From the NCBI GenBank assembly GCA_902470365.1, contig CABRFZ010000001.1, forward strand, positions 1-64,000: DNA of 64,000 nucleotides, read 5' to 3'. The DNA is from an uncultured Collinsella sp. Its GTDB lineage: Bacteria > Actinomycetota > Coriobacteriia > Coriobacteriales > Coriobacteriaceae. Below the pieces are notes generated by a model that worked only from the letters and a program-made list of their open reading frames with translations, was not told the origin of the DNA and did no database searches. This document shows positions 15,221-23,899 of this stretch, one piece after another (position 1 is the first letter of the stretch; every line of letters begins with the position of its first letter). A program made the translations under genes and the position numbers.

Positions 15221-17017
15221 GTGTCTGAACAGGCAAATGTTGATTGTGCTGCTGGCTTTGGCGTGCGCTTGATCGGCTGTGCCGACGATGCGGTTTTGCC
15301 CATTGGCATACACGACTATGCGGAGGCACTTGGTTGCTGCGTGCTGGTTGACAAGACCATGTTTATTGCCGATGTGTTGGACTGCGACGCGTCCGTTGTG
15401 GTGTGCTGTCGACCCGAGGGTTTTGGCAAGAGCATGAACTTGTCGATGCTCAGGGCTTTTCTGGAGCGTCCAGCGGTCGGTCGCGCTGGTCAGCGTTTGT
15501 TTGCCGATGCTCAGATTTGGGATGCAGACGGCGGGCGCTATCGGGATGAGTACGCTTGCTATCCGGTGATATCGCTGGACTTTTCTGGCGCTGCGAGGCG
15601 TGGCCCCGCTGTTGCCGGCGTCGTGCGCGATGTCCTTTCGGGCGAGTGCGCTCGCTTGTTGGCGCTCTTGGGGGCTCCGGATTTAGCTCGAGATAAGGTG
15701 CGTCACATCGAACGCGTCGCGCGCGGCGTGGCGAGCGCGGACGAGGTTGACTCGGTGCTCGGTGTGCTCATAGAGCTGCTGGAGATGGCCTGCGATGAGC
15801 AGGTTGTATTGCTCGTTGATGGGTACGACGCGGCGTGGTTGGGCCGTGCGAGCGCGAGGGGCGCTTCCGGCGCCGATTCGGCGGATCTATTTGATCGCGT
15901 GCTTTTCGAGGCCATTGCCACTGCGGGCGATTCGTTGCGGCTGACGTGTCTGATGGGGGAGTGTCCCCGTCCTGCTGAAGTGGCGCTTTCTTTGCATGGC
16001 TGCTCGTATTGTCTGACGACGCCGCTTTCGACCTGGTGTGACCGTTGGTTCGGCTTTTCGGATGCCGAGGTCCAGGCTCTGTTGAATCATGCTGGGCGCG
16101 AGGAATACCTTGATGATGCGCGTGAATGGCTCGAGGGATATCGGTTTGGTAGGGCCTATTGCTCGAGTCCAGCGCGTGTGGTCGGTTTTCTGGACCGAGG
16201 CTGCACGGCGCCTGTGCGCGCCGATCTGTATGGGTATGCGGATTGCCTGAGTAGGGTAGTTGCCGGGTGGAATCTCGACCGCCTTTCGGTCTTGTTTGAT
16301 TTGCTCGAGGCCCATGGGTGTGCTGAGGCCCCGCTTTGTTTGGGCACTGCAGAGCCAGATGTCTCGCCTGACGATGGCATGTGGACAGCGCTGTATCTGT
16401 CCGGTTTCCTGACGACAGATATGACTGAGGAGCCAGAGCATGGCGATCGCCTCCGTGTTTTGCGATTGCCTAATAAAGAGCTTCGCCAGGTCTTGCGTCT
16501 AGTGATTGTTGAGTGGTTTGAGTGCGCTGCCGAAGACATTCGAGACGTCGATGCGTTTCGCGACGGGCTGTGCCGTGGGGATGAGGATGCGGTGAGGCGG
16601 GCGCTAAGCCGCATCCTGGGTGATGCGGGAATCGGTGAGACCGACCTAGATACGCCGCTGCCATATCATCTGCTCTTGCAGGGGCTCTGCTTTGGCTTGC
16701 CGGGCTATGCCAATCCTGCCTCGAGGCGAAAGTGTGGCGCGGGTCGCTGGGACATCCAGGTTTTCCCTACGGGTGCTGTGTTCGACGTAGCAGACACGAT
16801 TGGCATGCTGGACGAGCGCCCGCTGATAACGATTAACTTGATGTATGACCCCGATGTGGATGCGTTGGGCCTGGAATTGCTGGCCGTGCAGTCGCTACTC
16901 GACATAGAGCGCGGCGGCATCGACGAAATCCGTGTACCGCGCCCCGGCGTGGGTCGCATGCGCTGGGGGTTCGGTTTTGATGGGCAGCATGTGGCTACGG
17001 TGTGCCAGCTGCTTTAA
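15221..17017 (+). CDS. AAA-ATPase-like protein with decayed PD-(D/E)XK tail (DUF1703 type)
   Basis: 598 aa with a GTG start preceded by TAGGGGGA. The N-terminus follows the family pattern LPIGIHDYAEAL...VDKTMFIADVLD, then a P-loop CRPEGFGKSMNLSMLRAFLE (GFGKS near residue 68) and a hydrophobic Walker B strand QVVLLVDGYDAAW. In the usual family the C-terminus is a PD-(D/E)XK nuclease-like domain with GRYD...E.K. Here GRWDIQVFP is kept, but the strand expected to carry ExK reads PLITINLMYD, so the nuclease site looks lost. The end RWGFGFDGQHVATVC is still family-like. Members are expanded in gut bacteria; the function is unknown. It stands alone, with the next gene convergent. Confidence 0.7.
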   Translation: MSEQANVDCAAGFGVRLIGCADDAVLPIGIHDYAEALGCCVLVDKTMFIADVLDCDASVVVCCRPEGFGKSMNLSMLRAFLERPAVGRAGQRLFADAQIWDADGGRYRDEYACYPVISLDFSGAARRGPAVAGVVRDVLSGECARLLALLGAPDLARDKVRHIERVARGVASADEVDSVLGVLIELLEMACDEQVVLLVDGYDAAWLGRASARGASGADSADLFDRVLFEAIATAGDSLRLTCLMGECPRPAEVALSLHGCSYCLTTPLSTWCDRWFGFSDAEVQALLNHAGREEYLDDAREWLEGYRFGRAYCSSPARVVGFLDRGCTAPVRADLYGYADCLSRVVAGWNLDRLSVLFDLLEAHGCAEAPLCLGTAEPDVSPDDGMWTALYLSGFLTTDMTEEPEHGDRLRVLRLPNKELRQVLRLVIVEWFECAAEDIRDVDAFRDGLCRGDEDAVRRALSRILGDAGIGETDLDTPLPYHLLLQGLCFGLPGYANPASRRKCGAGRWDIQVFPTGAVFDVADTIGMLDERPLITINLMYDPDVDALGLELLAVQSLLDIERGGIDEIRVPRPGVGRMRWGFGFDGQHVATVCQLL

Positions 17018-17041
17018 GCGCCGAGGTGTTTCCGGCTTCCG

Positions 17042-18061
17042 TTACTCCGCGTCCTTCAGGGGCGGCATGGGCTTCCAGTTGGGATCCTTGACGATCTTGC
17101 GGGCGTCCTTCATGCCTCGGCGCAGCGCCGGAATACCGGTCTTAAAGCACTTATCGACCGCAGCCAGGCGAATGAACTCCTTGCAGAAGGTCGCGACGTT
17201 GCCCAGACGGAACAGCACGGGGTGATAGTCGCCGTAAATCTGCATGTAGCGGGCCAGATAACCGCGGTTGCGCATGATGTAGTAACGGTTGGTGTCGCTC
17301 GTAGAGTTGAGCTGGCGCTTGCCGGCGATATCCCAGTTAGAGACGGCGCGGGCGCGCTTGAGCACCACGTCGGCGACCACGGCGGCGGGGAAGTGTTGGC
17401 TGGCTACGTAGCCGTAGCAGGCATCGTCGCCGTAGATAAAGAAGCGCGCATCGGGCAGGCCGATCTTGTCGACTACGCGGCGTGAGAACATGCCGCCCTC
17501 AAAGCACAGCTGGTTCATGGCGCGGTAGCCCTCGGGGCCCAAGTCCCACTTGGCGACAGGGTTGGGGATGCCGAGCGAGAGGATGAGCTGGTACTGCCAA
17601 AAGAAGGCGCCGCCGTCAAAGTCCAGGCGCGAACCCTGGATGACATCGTAGCGGTCGGTCCACTTGGCAAGACGCTCGATACCTTCGGGGATGACGAGCA
17701 CGTCGTCGTCCATGACCCAGAACCACTGGGCGCCCAGGTCGTAGGCGCATTTGGTGCCGGCGGAGAAGCCACCCGCACCGCCGCCGTTTTCGAGCTGCGG
17801 GGCGTAGATGACACGGTCGGTGTTACCCTGTGAATCGGGCTGATCGGTGTCGATGCCCCATAGGTTGGCCAGGCGCTCGTTGAATGCGGTGCACATGGCC
17901 TCGGTCTCGCGCGAATTCTCGTTATCGACAATCACGATGCGCCAGGGCGTTGCCGTGAGCTCGGTCATGGAGTCGAACAAGTTGGCCAGGAGTTCCTGAC
18001 GCTTGTACGTAACGACGACGATGGCGAGCTTATCGATGGGGGCGGGAAGGGTTGAAGGCAT
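17042..18061 (-). CDS. GT2 glycosyltransferase (GlfT/rhamnosyltransferase-like)
   Basis: 339 aa. GT-A fold: AIVVVTYKRQELL at the start, then NGGGAGGFSAGTKCAYD and the metal-binding WVMDDDVLVIPEG. The N-rich GGGAGG segment and DDD motif resemble galactofuranosyl- and rhamnosyltransferases that build wall glycans from cytosolic nucleotide sugars. No transmembrane helix is evident. The ATG at 18061 has AAAGGA upstream; an ATG at 18160 adds an arginine-rich leader with no homology. Convergent with the upstream ATPase gene; first enzyme of the polysaccharide region. Confidence 0.82.
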   Translation of the reverse strand: MPSTLPAPIDKLAIVVVTYKRQELLANLFDSMTELTATPWRIVIVDNENSRETEAMCTAFNERLANLWGIDTDQPDSQGNTDRVIYAPQLENGGGAGGFSAGTKCAYDLGAQWFWVMDDDVLVIPEGIERLAKWTDRYDVIQGSRLDFDGGAFFWQYQLILSLGIPNPVAKWDLGPEGYRAMNQLCFEGGMFSRRVVDKIGLPDARFFIYGDDACYGYVASQHFPAAVVADVVLKRARAVSNWDIAGKRQLNSTSDTNRYYIMRNRGYLARYMQIYGDYHPVLFRLGNVATFCKEFIRLAAVDKCFKTGIPALRRGMKDARKIVKDPNWKPMPPLKDAE

Positions 18062-18217
18062 GGGGCAATATATCCTTTCACGCGCGGCGCGCATGCGCTG
18101 CACGGAAGCTATCGAATACGTCCTTGGGACGGCATCTATTGTAAAGGGTCGCTGTGCCATGTTGGCAAGGATTGAATAAAACGCAGGAACCTGCCATGGG
18201 CGAGGTGGATGCGATAC

Positions 18218-19364
18218 TTAACGTTGATGCGTTGATTGCTGTTTGAGAGTACGAGCGATAAAGCTTCTAGCTGTATCGATGATAAGTAGCGCTAGTGCAA
18301 AGAAAACGCTGATGGTCGTACCGGTGACGATACATATGGCTGCCGGGTTGTTTGCGCTGACAAGTATGTTTGCAAGCATTATGTTGAAGACCGGACGCCA
18401 AAGGCTGCTGGTGAGCGATTGCATCACGTAGAAGCCGAGCGTGGCGGCGGACAGGGTGACGATGATGTTTGCGACGCGAGGGTGGTTCGATTTGTTGTCG
18501 CGAGTTGCTGCAAAGAGCAACGAAGTGGCAGCGAGGACGAACGAGACGAACGAGGTCGACTTATAGGAAAGCATTGCCATTGCCGACAGATTGCCAGTTG
18601 CGGATAGTGCGGCTTCCAGGGCAATCGTGATGACCAAAACTGCTGCAAGCAAACGTTGTGCGACGATGCGTGCTTTGCGCGGGCTTATCGACTCGGTGTA
18701 GTCGCGAATCAGTCCTCCCATCAAAAATGCAACGACGTAGGTGACGGCGCTCATAATCTTTTGGAGCCAAGAAAACTCAGCACCGCTTGCCGAGCATCGC
18801 GCCGCTAGATAACCATTGGCAATGAGACGAGAACGCCGACGGCGACGACGGCTGCTGCTGTGTGCTTTTCTTACCGAGTCGGTTTCTAGCCAGTCCAAAC
18901 AGCGGCGCCGTGCAAACCATGGCGGCGTAGACCCAGATAAACTCAAGCCCCAGCGTATACCAATAGTGCGTGTGAAAGGAGACATCGGGGATGGGGGAGA
19001 CGGCTGTGGACCATGTGAGCGCCGCGAGGCAATAAAACGCGGTGGGCAAGATGACCTTGCCAAGGCGCTGCGTCGTCCGCTGTATTTGCGACGTCCACGT
19101 AGCCCCATCGCTCCAGGCGCGTACCGCCGAGGGAATAAGGAAGTACCCCGAGATCATGAAGAAGACCTCGTTGGCCCAGCAGCCCAGCAGGTTGATAAAG
19201 CCGAGCGCGCCGGAGTAAGGGCAGACAGCGAGCGGCGCGTATTCCGGTAGGCTGGTGCAGACGGCTTGGAAGGTCCACTGAAACGTGTGAAATACCGCGA
19301 TGCCAGCGACCGCGATTAAGCGCAGCGCTTCGATGGGTATGTTGCGCTTGGCTTTAGGCGCCAT
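18218..19364 (-). pseudogene. Acyltransferase-3 family membrane protein, frameshifted
   Basis: Two overlapping open frames encode the two halves of one multi-membrane acyltransferase (O-acetyltransferase type used on surface glycans). The N-half starts at ATG 19364 after GAAAGGAC and carries IEALRLIAVAGIAVFHTFQW, FFMISGYFLIP and LGLEFIWVYAAM. The C-half, in another frame from about 18805 down, contains WLQKIMSAVTYVVAFLMGG and further hydrophobic helices. Between ~18805 and ~18865 a short hydrophobic run (AVVAVGVLVSLPMVI) sits in the third frame, so two shifts seem to have occurred next to a CAG/GTCGTC triplet run. The combined length (~380 aa) fits the family. It could be a true pseudogene, a slippage-controlled gene or a sequencing error. 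Confidence 0.7.
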
Positions 19365-19475
19365 GACGTCCTTTCGAATCGGTTTGCCTCTGCGGGCTCC
19401 ATAGATTATATAAACGCCCGCGGGCGGGACGACCCTTTGATACCATTAACGGCAGGTAATTCCTAAGGAGCACAT

Positions 19476-20579
19476 TTGTCTACTAATTCCTCTGGCAGCC
19501 CTGTCCTGTCGCTGCTTATTCCCATTTACAATGTTCAGCGCTACCTGCGCGAGTGCCTCGATTCCGCCCTGGCGCAGACGCTCAAGGATATTGAGATCAT
19601 CTGCATTAACGACGGGTCGACCGACAACTCGCCGGCGATTATCCGCGAGTATATGGAGCGCGATAGGCGCGTCAAGATGATCGACAAGGCCAACAGCGGC
19701 TACGGCGACTCGATGAACCACGGCTTGGAGATGGCGCGTGGCAAGTACGTTGGCATCTTGGAGTCCGATGACTTTATGGCGCCCGACGCACTCGAAAAGC
19801 TTGTCTCGGCCGCCGATAGCAATAATGCCGACTTTGCGAAGGCGAACTTTGATTTCTACTGGTCTAAGCCCGAGGAGCGCCGTTCGCTGCACGAGATGTT
19901 TAAGGCCAAGGACTGTGGCAAGCCGGTGCACCCGAGCGATACGACGCAGTTCTTTAAGCAAAAGCCGTCGATTTGGTCGGCCGTGTACCGTCGCGATTTT
20001 CTTGAGCGCAACGGCATTAAGTTCCTGCCGACTCCGGGGGCATCCTTTCAGGACACGTCATTCGCCTTTAAGGTGATCGCGTGCGCCGATAAGGCTGTTT
20101 ACCTACATGATGCCGTGTTGTCGTATCGCCAGGACAACGAGAATTCCTCGGTCAATTCTTCGGCTAAGGTATTTTGCGTCAATTCCGAGTATGCCGAGAT
20201 TGAGCGTTGGATTCGAGAGGATTATGCCCGTGATCACGCAAGTGATGACGTCGCGCGCATGCTCAAGTTCAATCAGCTCATTAAGTACGATTCGTACATG
20301 TGGAACTACGTGCGCCTGGCGCCCAAGTTCTATAAGGAGTTCCTGGTTCAGATGGCCAAGGAGTTCCAAGCTGCCTTGGACGCCGGGGAGTTTTCGCTTG
20401 ACGACCTCAAGCCGTGGAAGCGCGCAAATCTCGCTGCTATCCTCAAAGATCCTGAGGGCTGGGTTGACGAGCATCCGAGCTTTGCGACGGATGGTGCCTT
20501 GGGGCGTGCTAAGTATTACGCCTCGGTTGGAGGCCCAGGCGTGGTCGCCGCTTTCCTCATCGAATCGCTGAGGGGGTAG
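19476..20579 (+). CDS. GT2 glycosyltransferase (paralogue A)
   Basis: 367 aa with a TTG start and AAGGAG just upstream. GT-A features: VLSLLIPIYNVQRYLRECLD, nucleotide-binding IICINDGSTDNSP, SGYGDSMNHGLEMARG and the metal-binding region GILESDDFM. The C-terminal ~150 residues are helical and family-specific. It is closely related along its length to the enzyme at 21701 (shared blocks AQTLKDIEIICINDGSTD and DKANSGYGDSMN), indicating duplication. Followed after 6 bp by another GT2 gene, so translated as one unit. The sugar donor cannot be deduced. Confidence 0.88.
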   Translation: MSTNSSGSPVLSLLIPIYNVQRYLRECLDSALAQTLKDIEIICINDGSTDNSPAIIREYMERDRRVKMIDKANSGYGDSMNHGLEMARGKYVGILESDDFMAPDALEKLVSAADSNNADFAKANFDFYWSKPEERRSLHEMFKAKDCGKPVHPSDTTQFFKQKPSIWSAVYRRDFLERNGIKFLPTPGASFQDTSFAFKVIACADKAVYLHDAVLSYRQDNENSSVNSSAKVFCVNSEYAEIERWIREDYARDHASDDVARMLKFNQLIKYDSYMWNYVRLAPKFYKEFLVQMAKEFQAALDAGEFSLDDLKPWKRANLAAILKDPEGWVDEHPSFATDGALGRAKYYASVGGPGVVAAFLIESLRG

Positions 20580-20585
20580 GTCGGC

Positions 20586-21626
20586 ATGGGAGAGGCCTCG
20601 TGTCCTAAGGCTACCATTGTCGTCCCCGTTTACAACTCTGCGCGCTCCATTCAGCGATGCCTCGATTCGCTGTTGGCCCAGTCTGAGCGTTCGATTCAGG
20701 TTGTCTGCGTCAACGACGGTTCGACTGATGATTCGTTGAACGTTTTGCGCCAGATTGCGCAGGCCGACGATCGCGTACTGGTGATTGACCAGGAAAACGC
20801 GGGCGTCTCGTGTGCTCGAAATGCCGGCATCGATGCCGCCGTGGGCGGGACCGTCTTTTTTGTGGACGCCGACGATTACATCGATGCGCAGACGGTCGAG
20901 CGCGTGCTGCATGCCATGGAGTCTGCAGATGCCGAGGCCGCCGTTTTTGGCGGCGTCTGTGAACCTGCCGATGCTGCCCTCAAACGCGTCCAGCAACTCA
21001 TGAGCCCCAAAGCTGGCACCTTCGGCGCCCGTGATCCCCAACTGCTGTTCCATTCGAATGCGCAGCCCTATGCCTGCCGCGCGGCTTTTTCGCGCGAGCT
21101 GCTCAATCGCGAAGGTATTCGCTTCGCCCCCGGTTTGGCTTTGGGCGAGGACGTCGTCTTCCAATTTGCGGCTTATGCGCTTGCCCGCAAGACCGTCGTC
21201 ATGCCGGACAAGTTCTACCACTACGTGATGGAGAGTGAATCGGCGACGCACGAGTTCAACAGTGCCGAGGCTCGCGCCAAAAAGCTTGACGCCCACATGA
21301 GGATGCTCGAGGAGGTCTTGGAGGACTGGGCGGCCTACGGTCTTTTGGACCTGTGCCCCGGCGAGCTGATAACTTGGTTTTTAGACCTAATTGTGTTCGA
21401 CCTGGCGCGCTTGGATTCCGATGACTTCCGTCGCGTGGCGGCTCGCGTCAACATGGACCTCACGACGTTTTTGGGAACGGAGTGGGCGGATATGCCTGCT
21501 AAGGGCGCCGTTCGCCGTGTTGCTCACAAGCTCGTTGCGGCGACCTCGGGCGTTACGATGGCAGATGCCGCGCTGTTCTATCTTTCGACTCGCGGTCTCA
21601 AAGCCTGCCTGGAGCGCTTTATCTAA
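20586..21626 (+). CDS. GT2 glycosyltransferase
   Basis: 346 aa. Motifs: ATIVVPVYNSARSIQRCLDS, VVCVNDGSTDDSL, ENAGVSCARNAGIDAA and the DXD-type FVDADDYIDA. The C-terminal part is alpha-helical with no clear membrane segment. The ATG lies 6 bp after the stop of the previous gene. It belongs to the run of five same-strand glycosyltransferases from 19476 to 26386. Specificity unknown. Confidence 0.88.
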   Translation: MGEASCPKATIVVPVYNSARSIQRCLDSLLAQSERSIQVVCVNDGSTDDSLNVLRQIAQADDRVLVIDQENAGVSCARNAGIDAAVGGTVFFVDADDYIDAQTVERVLHAMESADAEAAVFGGVCEPADAALKRVQQLMSPKAGTFGARDPQLLFHSNAQPYACRAAFSRELLNREGIRFAPGLALGEDVVFQFAAYALARKTVVMPDKFYHYVMESESATHEFNSAEARAKKLDAHMRMLEEVLEDWAAYGLLDLCPGELITWFLDLIVFDLARLDSDDFRRVAARVNMDLTTFLGTEWADMPAKGAVRRVAHKLVAATSGVTMADAALFYLSTRGLKACLERFI

Positions 21627-21700
21627 TTCCAAGCGCTGCCGCCCGCCGCAGCTCGGCTGCTAAAATAACCCTGTTACACGCTATTCAACAGGAGGTTCTC

Positions 21701-22819
21701 TTGCAGAACTCTGATACCCCTAAAGTTTCGCTGCTTGTTCCCATCTGCAATGTTGAGCGCTACCTGCGCGAGTGCCTCGATTCCGCCGTTGCGCAGACGC
21801 TCAAGGACATCGAGATTATCTGTATCAACGACGGCTCCACCGATAGTTCGCCAGATATCATCCGCGAGTACATGGAGCGCGACTCCCGTGTCAAGATGAT
21901 CGACAAGGCCAACAGCGGCTACGGCGACTCGATGAACCGCGGCCTGGAGATGGCGCGCGGTGAGTACGTGGGCATCCTTGAGTCCGACGACTTTATGTTT
22001 GAGGATTCGCTCCAAAAGCTGGTCGCCAAGGCCGATACTGAGCATGCCGATGTGGTTAAGGGCGACTTTTACCTGTATTGGTCCACGCCCACCGAGCGCC
22101 GTGAGCTGTTTGGGATCATCGACGAGCATATGACGCGCGCCGCGTATCGCCCCGTCGATCGCCCGGGCATCTTCTACCGCAAACCTTCCATTTGGTCGGC
22201 CATCTATCGGCGCGAGTTCCTCAACGACAATCAGATTCGGTTCCTTCCTACGCCGGGCGCCTCGTATCAGGACGCAGGCTTTAACTTTAAGGTTTGGGCT
22301 TGCGCCGAGCGTGCCGCGTTTATTGCTGACCCAATTTTGTGCTATCGCCAGGATAACGAGAAGAGCTCCGTTAATTCGCCCAACAAGGTGTTTTGCGTGT
22401 GCGACGAATATGCCGAGATGCAACGTTTTTTGGACGAGCGTCCCGAGCTCAAGGTTCAGCTCCAGGGCATTTTAATGCGCATGAAGGTCGATACGTATCG
22501 TTGGAATGATGAGCGTCTGGTCGATGAGCTGCGTGGGCAGTTTTGGGAGAAGGCTTCACCCGATCTGAAGGCCGATTGGGATGCCGGTCGCTTTGACCTG
22601 TCGCTGTTTGATCCGCGTGGCGAGACCGATTTGCGCCTGATGGTCAAGTCGCCCCGCGCCTATATCGATTCGCGCTTTGGCTTTAAGAAGCCAGGCAAGC
22701 TCAATACGTTTAAGCATTACTTTAAGATTGGCGGCCTGCCGCTGGTCTGGCGCGTGCTGACGTATCAGCGCACCTACGGCGACAACCCGCACCCTGATGA
22801 CGTTCCCACCGCACAGTAG
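21701..22819 (+). CDS. GT2 glycosyltransferase (paralogue B)
   Basis: 372 aa with a TTG start directly after AGGAGGT. It is a paralogue of the 19476 gene, sharing YLRECLDSAVAQTLKDIEI, NDGSTDSSPDIIREYMERD and ILESDDFM; the two diverge mainly after residue ~110. The 74-bp gap to the previous gene contains no clear terminator. Next gene starts 12 bp downstream. Probably acts on the same polysaccharide with a different linkage or position. Confidence 0.88.
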   Translation: MQNSDTPKVSLLVPICNVERYLRECLDSAVAQTLKDIEIICINDGSTDSSPDIIREYMERDSRVKMIDKANSGYGDSMNRGLEMARGEYVGILESDDFMFEDSLQKLVAKADTEHADVVKGDFYLYWSTPTERRELFGIIDEHMTRAAYRPVDRPGIFYRKPSIWSAIYRREFLNDNQIRFLPTPGASYQDAGFNFKVWACAERAAFIADPILCYRQDNEKSSVNSPNKVFCVCDEYAEMQRFLDERPELKVQLQGILMRMKVDTYRWNDERLVDELRGQFWEKASPDLKADWDAGRFDLSLFDPRGETDLRLMVKSPRAYIDSRFGFKKPGKLNTFKHYFKIGGLPLVWRVLTYQRTYGDNPHPDDVPTAQ

Positions 22820-22831
22820 GAGCGAGTGATT

Positions 22832-23899
22832 ATGGCTACCCCCAAGATTTCCGTTGTCGTTCCCATCTACAAAGTGGAGGAGTGCCTGGCCTGGTGCCTG
22901 GACTCCCTGCTTGCGCAGGACATGCCCGATTGGGAGGGCGTGCTGGTCAACGATGGCTCGCCGGATGGCTCGCGCGATATTGCGGCTGCCTATTGCGAAA
23001 AGGACGCGCGCTTTACCCTGGTCGATAAGGAGAACGGCGGCCTGTCGAGTGCACGTAATGCAGGCATCGCCGCGTCCACGGCGCCTATCGTCGCGTTTTT
23101 GGATTCCGACGACCGATTTACGCCCGATGCATGCCGTGTGATCGTCGATGCCTTTGAGCGCGAGGACTGCGACGTTTTGACCTTTGGCGCGAATCCGTAT
23201 CCGCTGGAGGCGGGGTATCCGTGGCTTAACTATGTGCTGAGCCCGCGCGATGTGTCGTTTGAAGGCTATAGCTCCGACCTGCTGTTTAAGGAAGCGTCTC
23301 GTCCCTTTGCATGGCGCACCGCTTGCAAGCGTGAGTTTTTGCTGGGCAACGGGATCGTGTTCGACGAAACCGTCAAGTATGGCGAGGACCAGGTCTTCGA
23401 TTTTGCCGTGTACGGTCGTTCGCACAAGACCGCGCTTATCTCGAACAAGCTGTATGATTACCGCGTGGCGCGCAAGGGTTCGCTCATGGACACCATGCGC
23501 TACGACGACGAGACGCGTCTGCTGGAGCACGTGAAGATTTACTCCGCGGTGCTGGCTGACTGGCAGCGCGACGGTCTTGATGTCCAACATGCCGATGACC
23601 TGGCATATTTCCTCTGCGATCTGGTGCTGTACGATGCGCTCAGGTTGCTGGGCTCGGACTGCGGCAAGGTGTTTGCTGCCGTTTCCGTGGCGCTTGCCGG
23701 TTCTGCCGTGGGCAACGATGCCGCGCTCGCGCAATGTGCCCCGTCTGTTGCCGCTATGGTGCGTGCGGCGCTTGCCAGCAAGGCCCCCAATGCCCGTGCG
23801 TGCAAAAAGCTCATGTTCGATTACGACGTCTTGAGGTTTGGGCGCCTGGGTGCCTGCAAACGCATGGCAGCGAACGCCCTGGGAAAGCGAGAAGTGTAG
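22832..23899 (+). CDS. GT2 glycosyltransferase
   Basis: 355 aa. Motifs KISVVVPIYKVEECLAWCLD, VLVNDGSPDGSRDIAA, ENGGLSSARNAGIAAS and the DXD-type FLDSDDRF are those of WaaB/EpsJ-like GT2 enzymes. The ATG at 22832 is chosen (AGGAG nine bases upstream); a GTG at 22826 is also in frame. Its TAG abuts the ATG of the next gene, so the two are translationally linked. Confidence 0.88.
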   Translation: MATPKISVVVPIYKVEECLAWCLDSLLAQDMPDWEGVLVNDGSPDGSRDIAAAYCEKDARFTLVDKENGGLSSARNAGIAASTAPIVAFLDSDDRFTPDACRVIVDAFEREDCDVLTFGANPYPLEAGYPWLNYVLSPRDVSFEGYSSDLLFKEASRPFAWRTACKREFLLGNGIVFDETVKYGEDQVFDFAVYGRSHKTALISNKLYDYRVARKGSLMDTMRYDDETRLLEHVKIYSAVLADWQRDGLDVQHADDLAYFLCDLVLYDALRLLGSDCGKVFAAVSVALAGSAVGNDAALAQCAPSVAAMVRAALASKAPNARACKKLMFDYDVLRFGRLGACKRMAANALGKREV

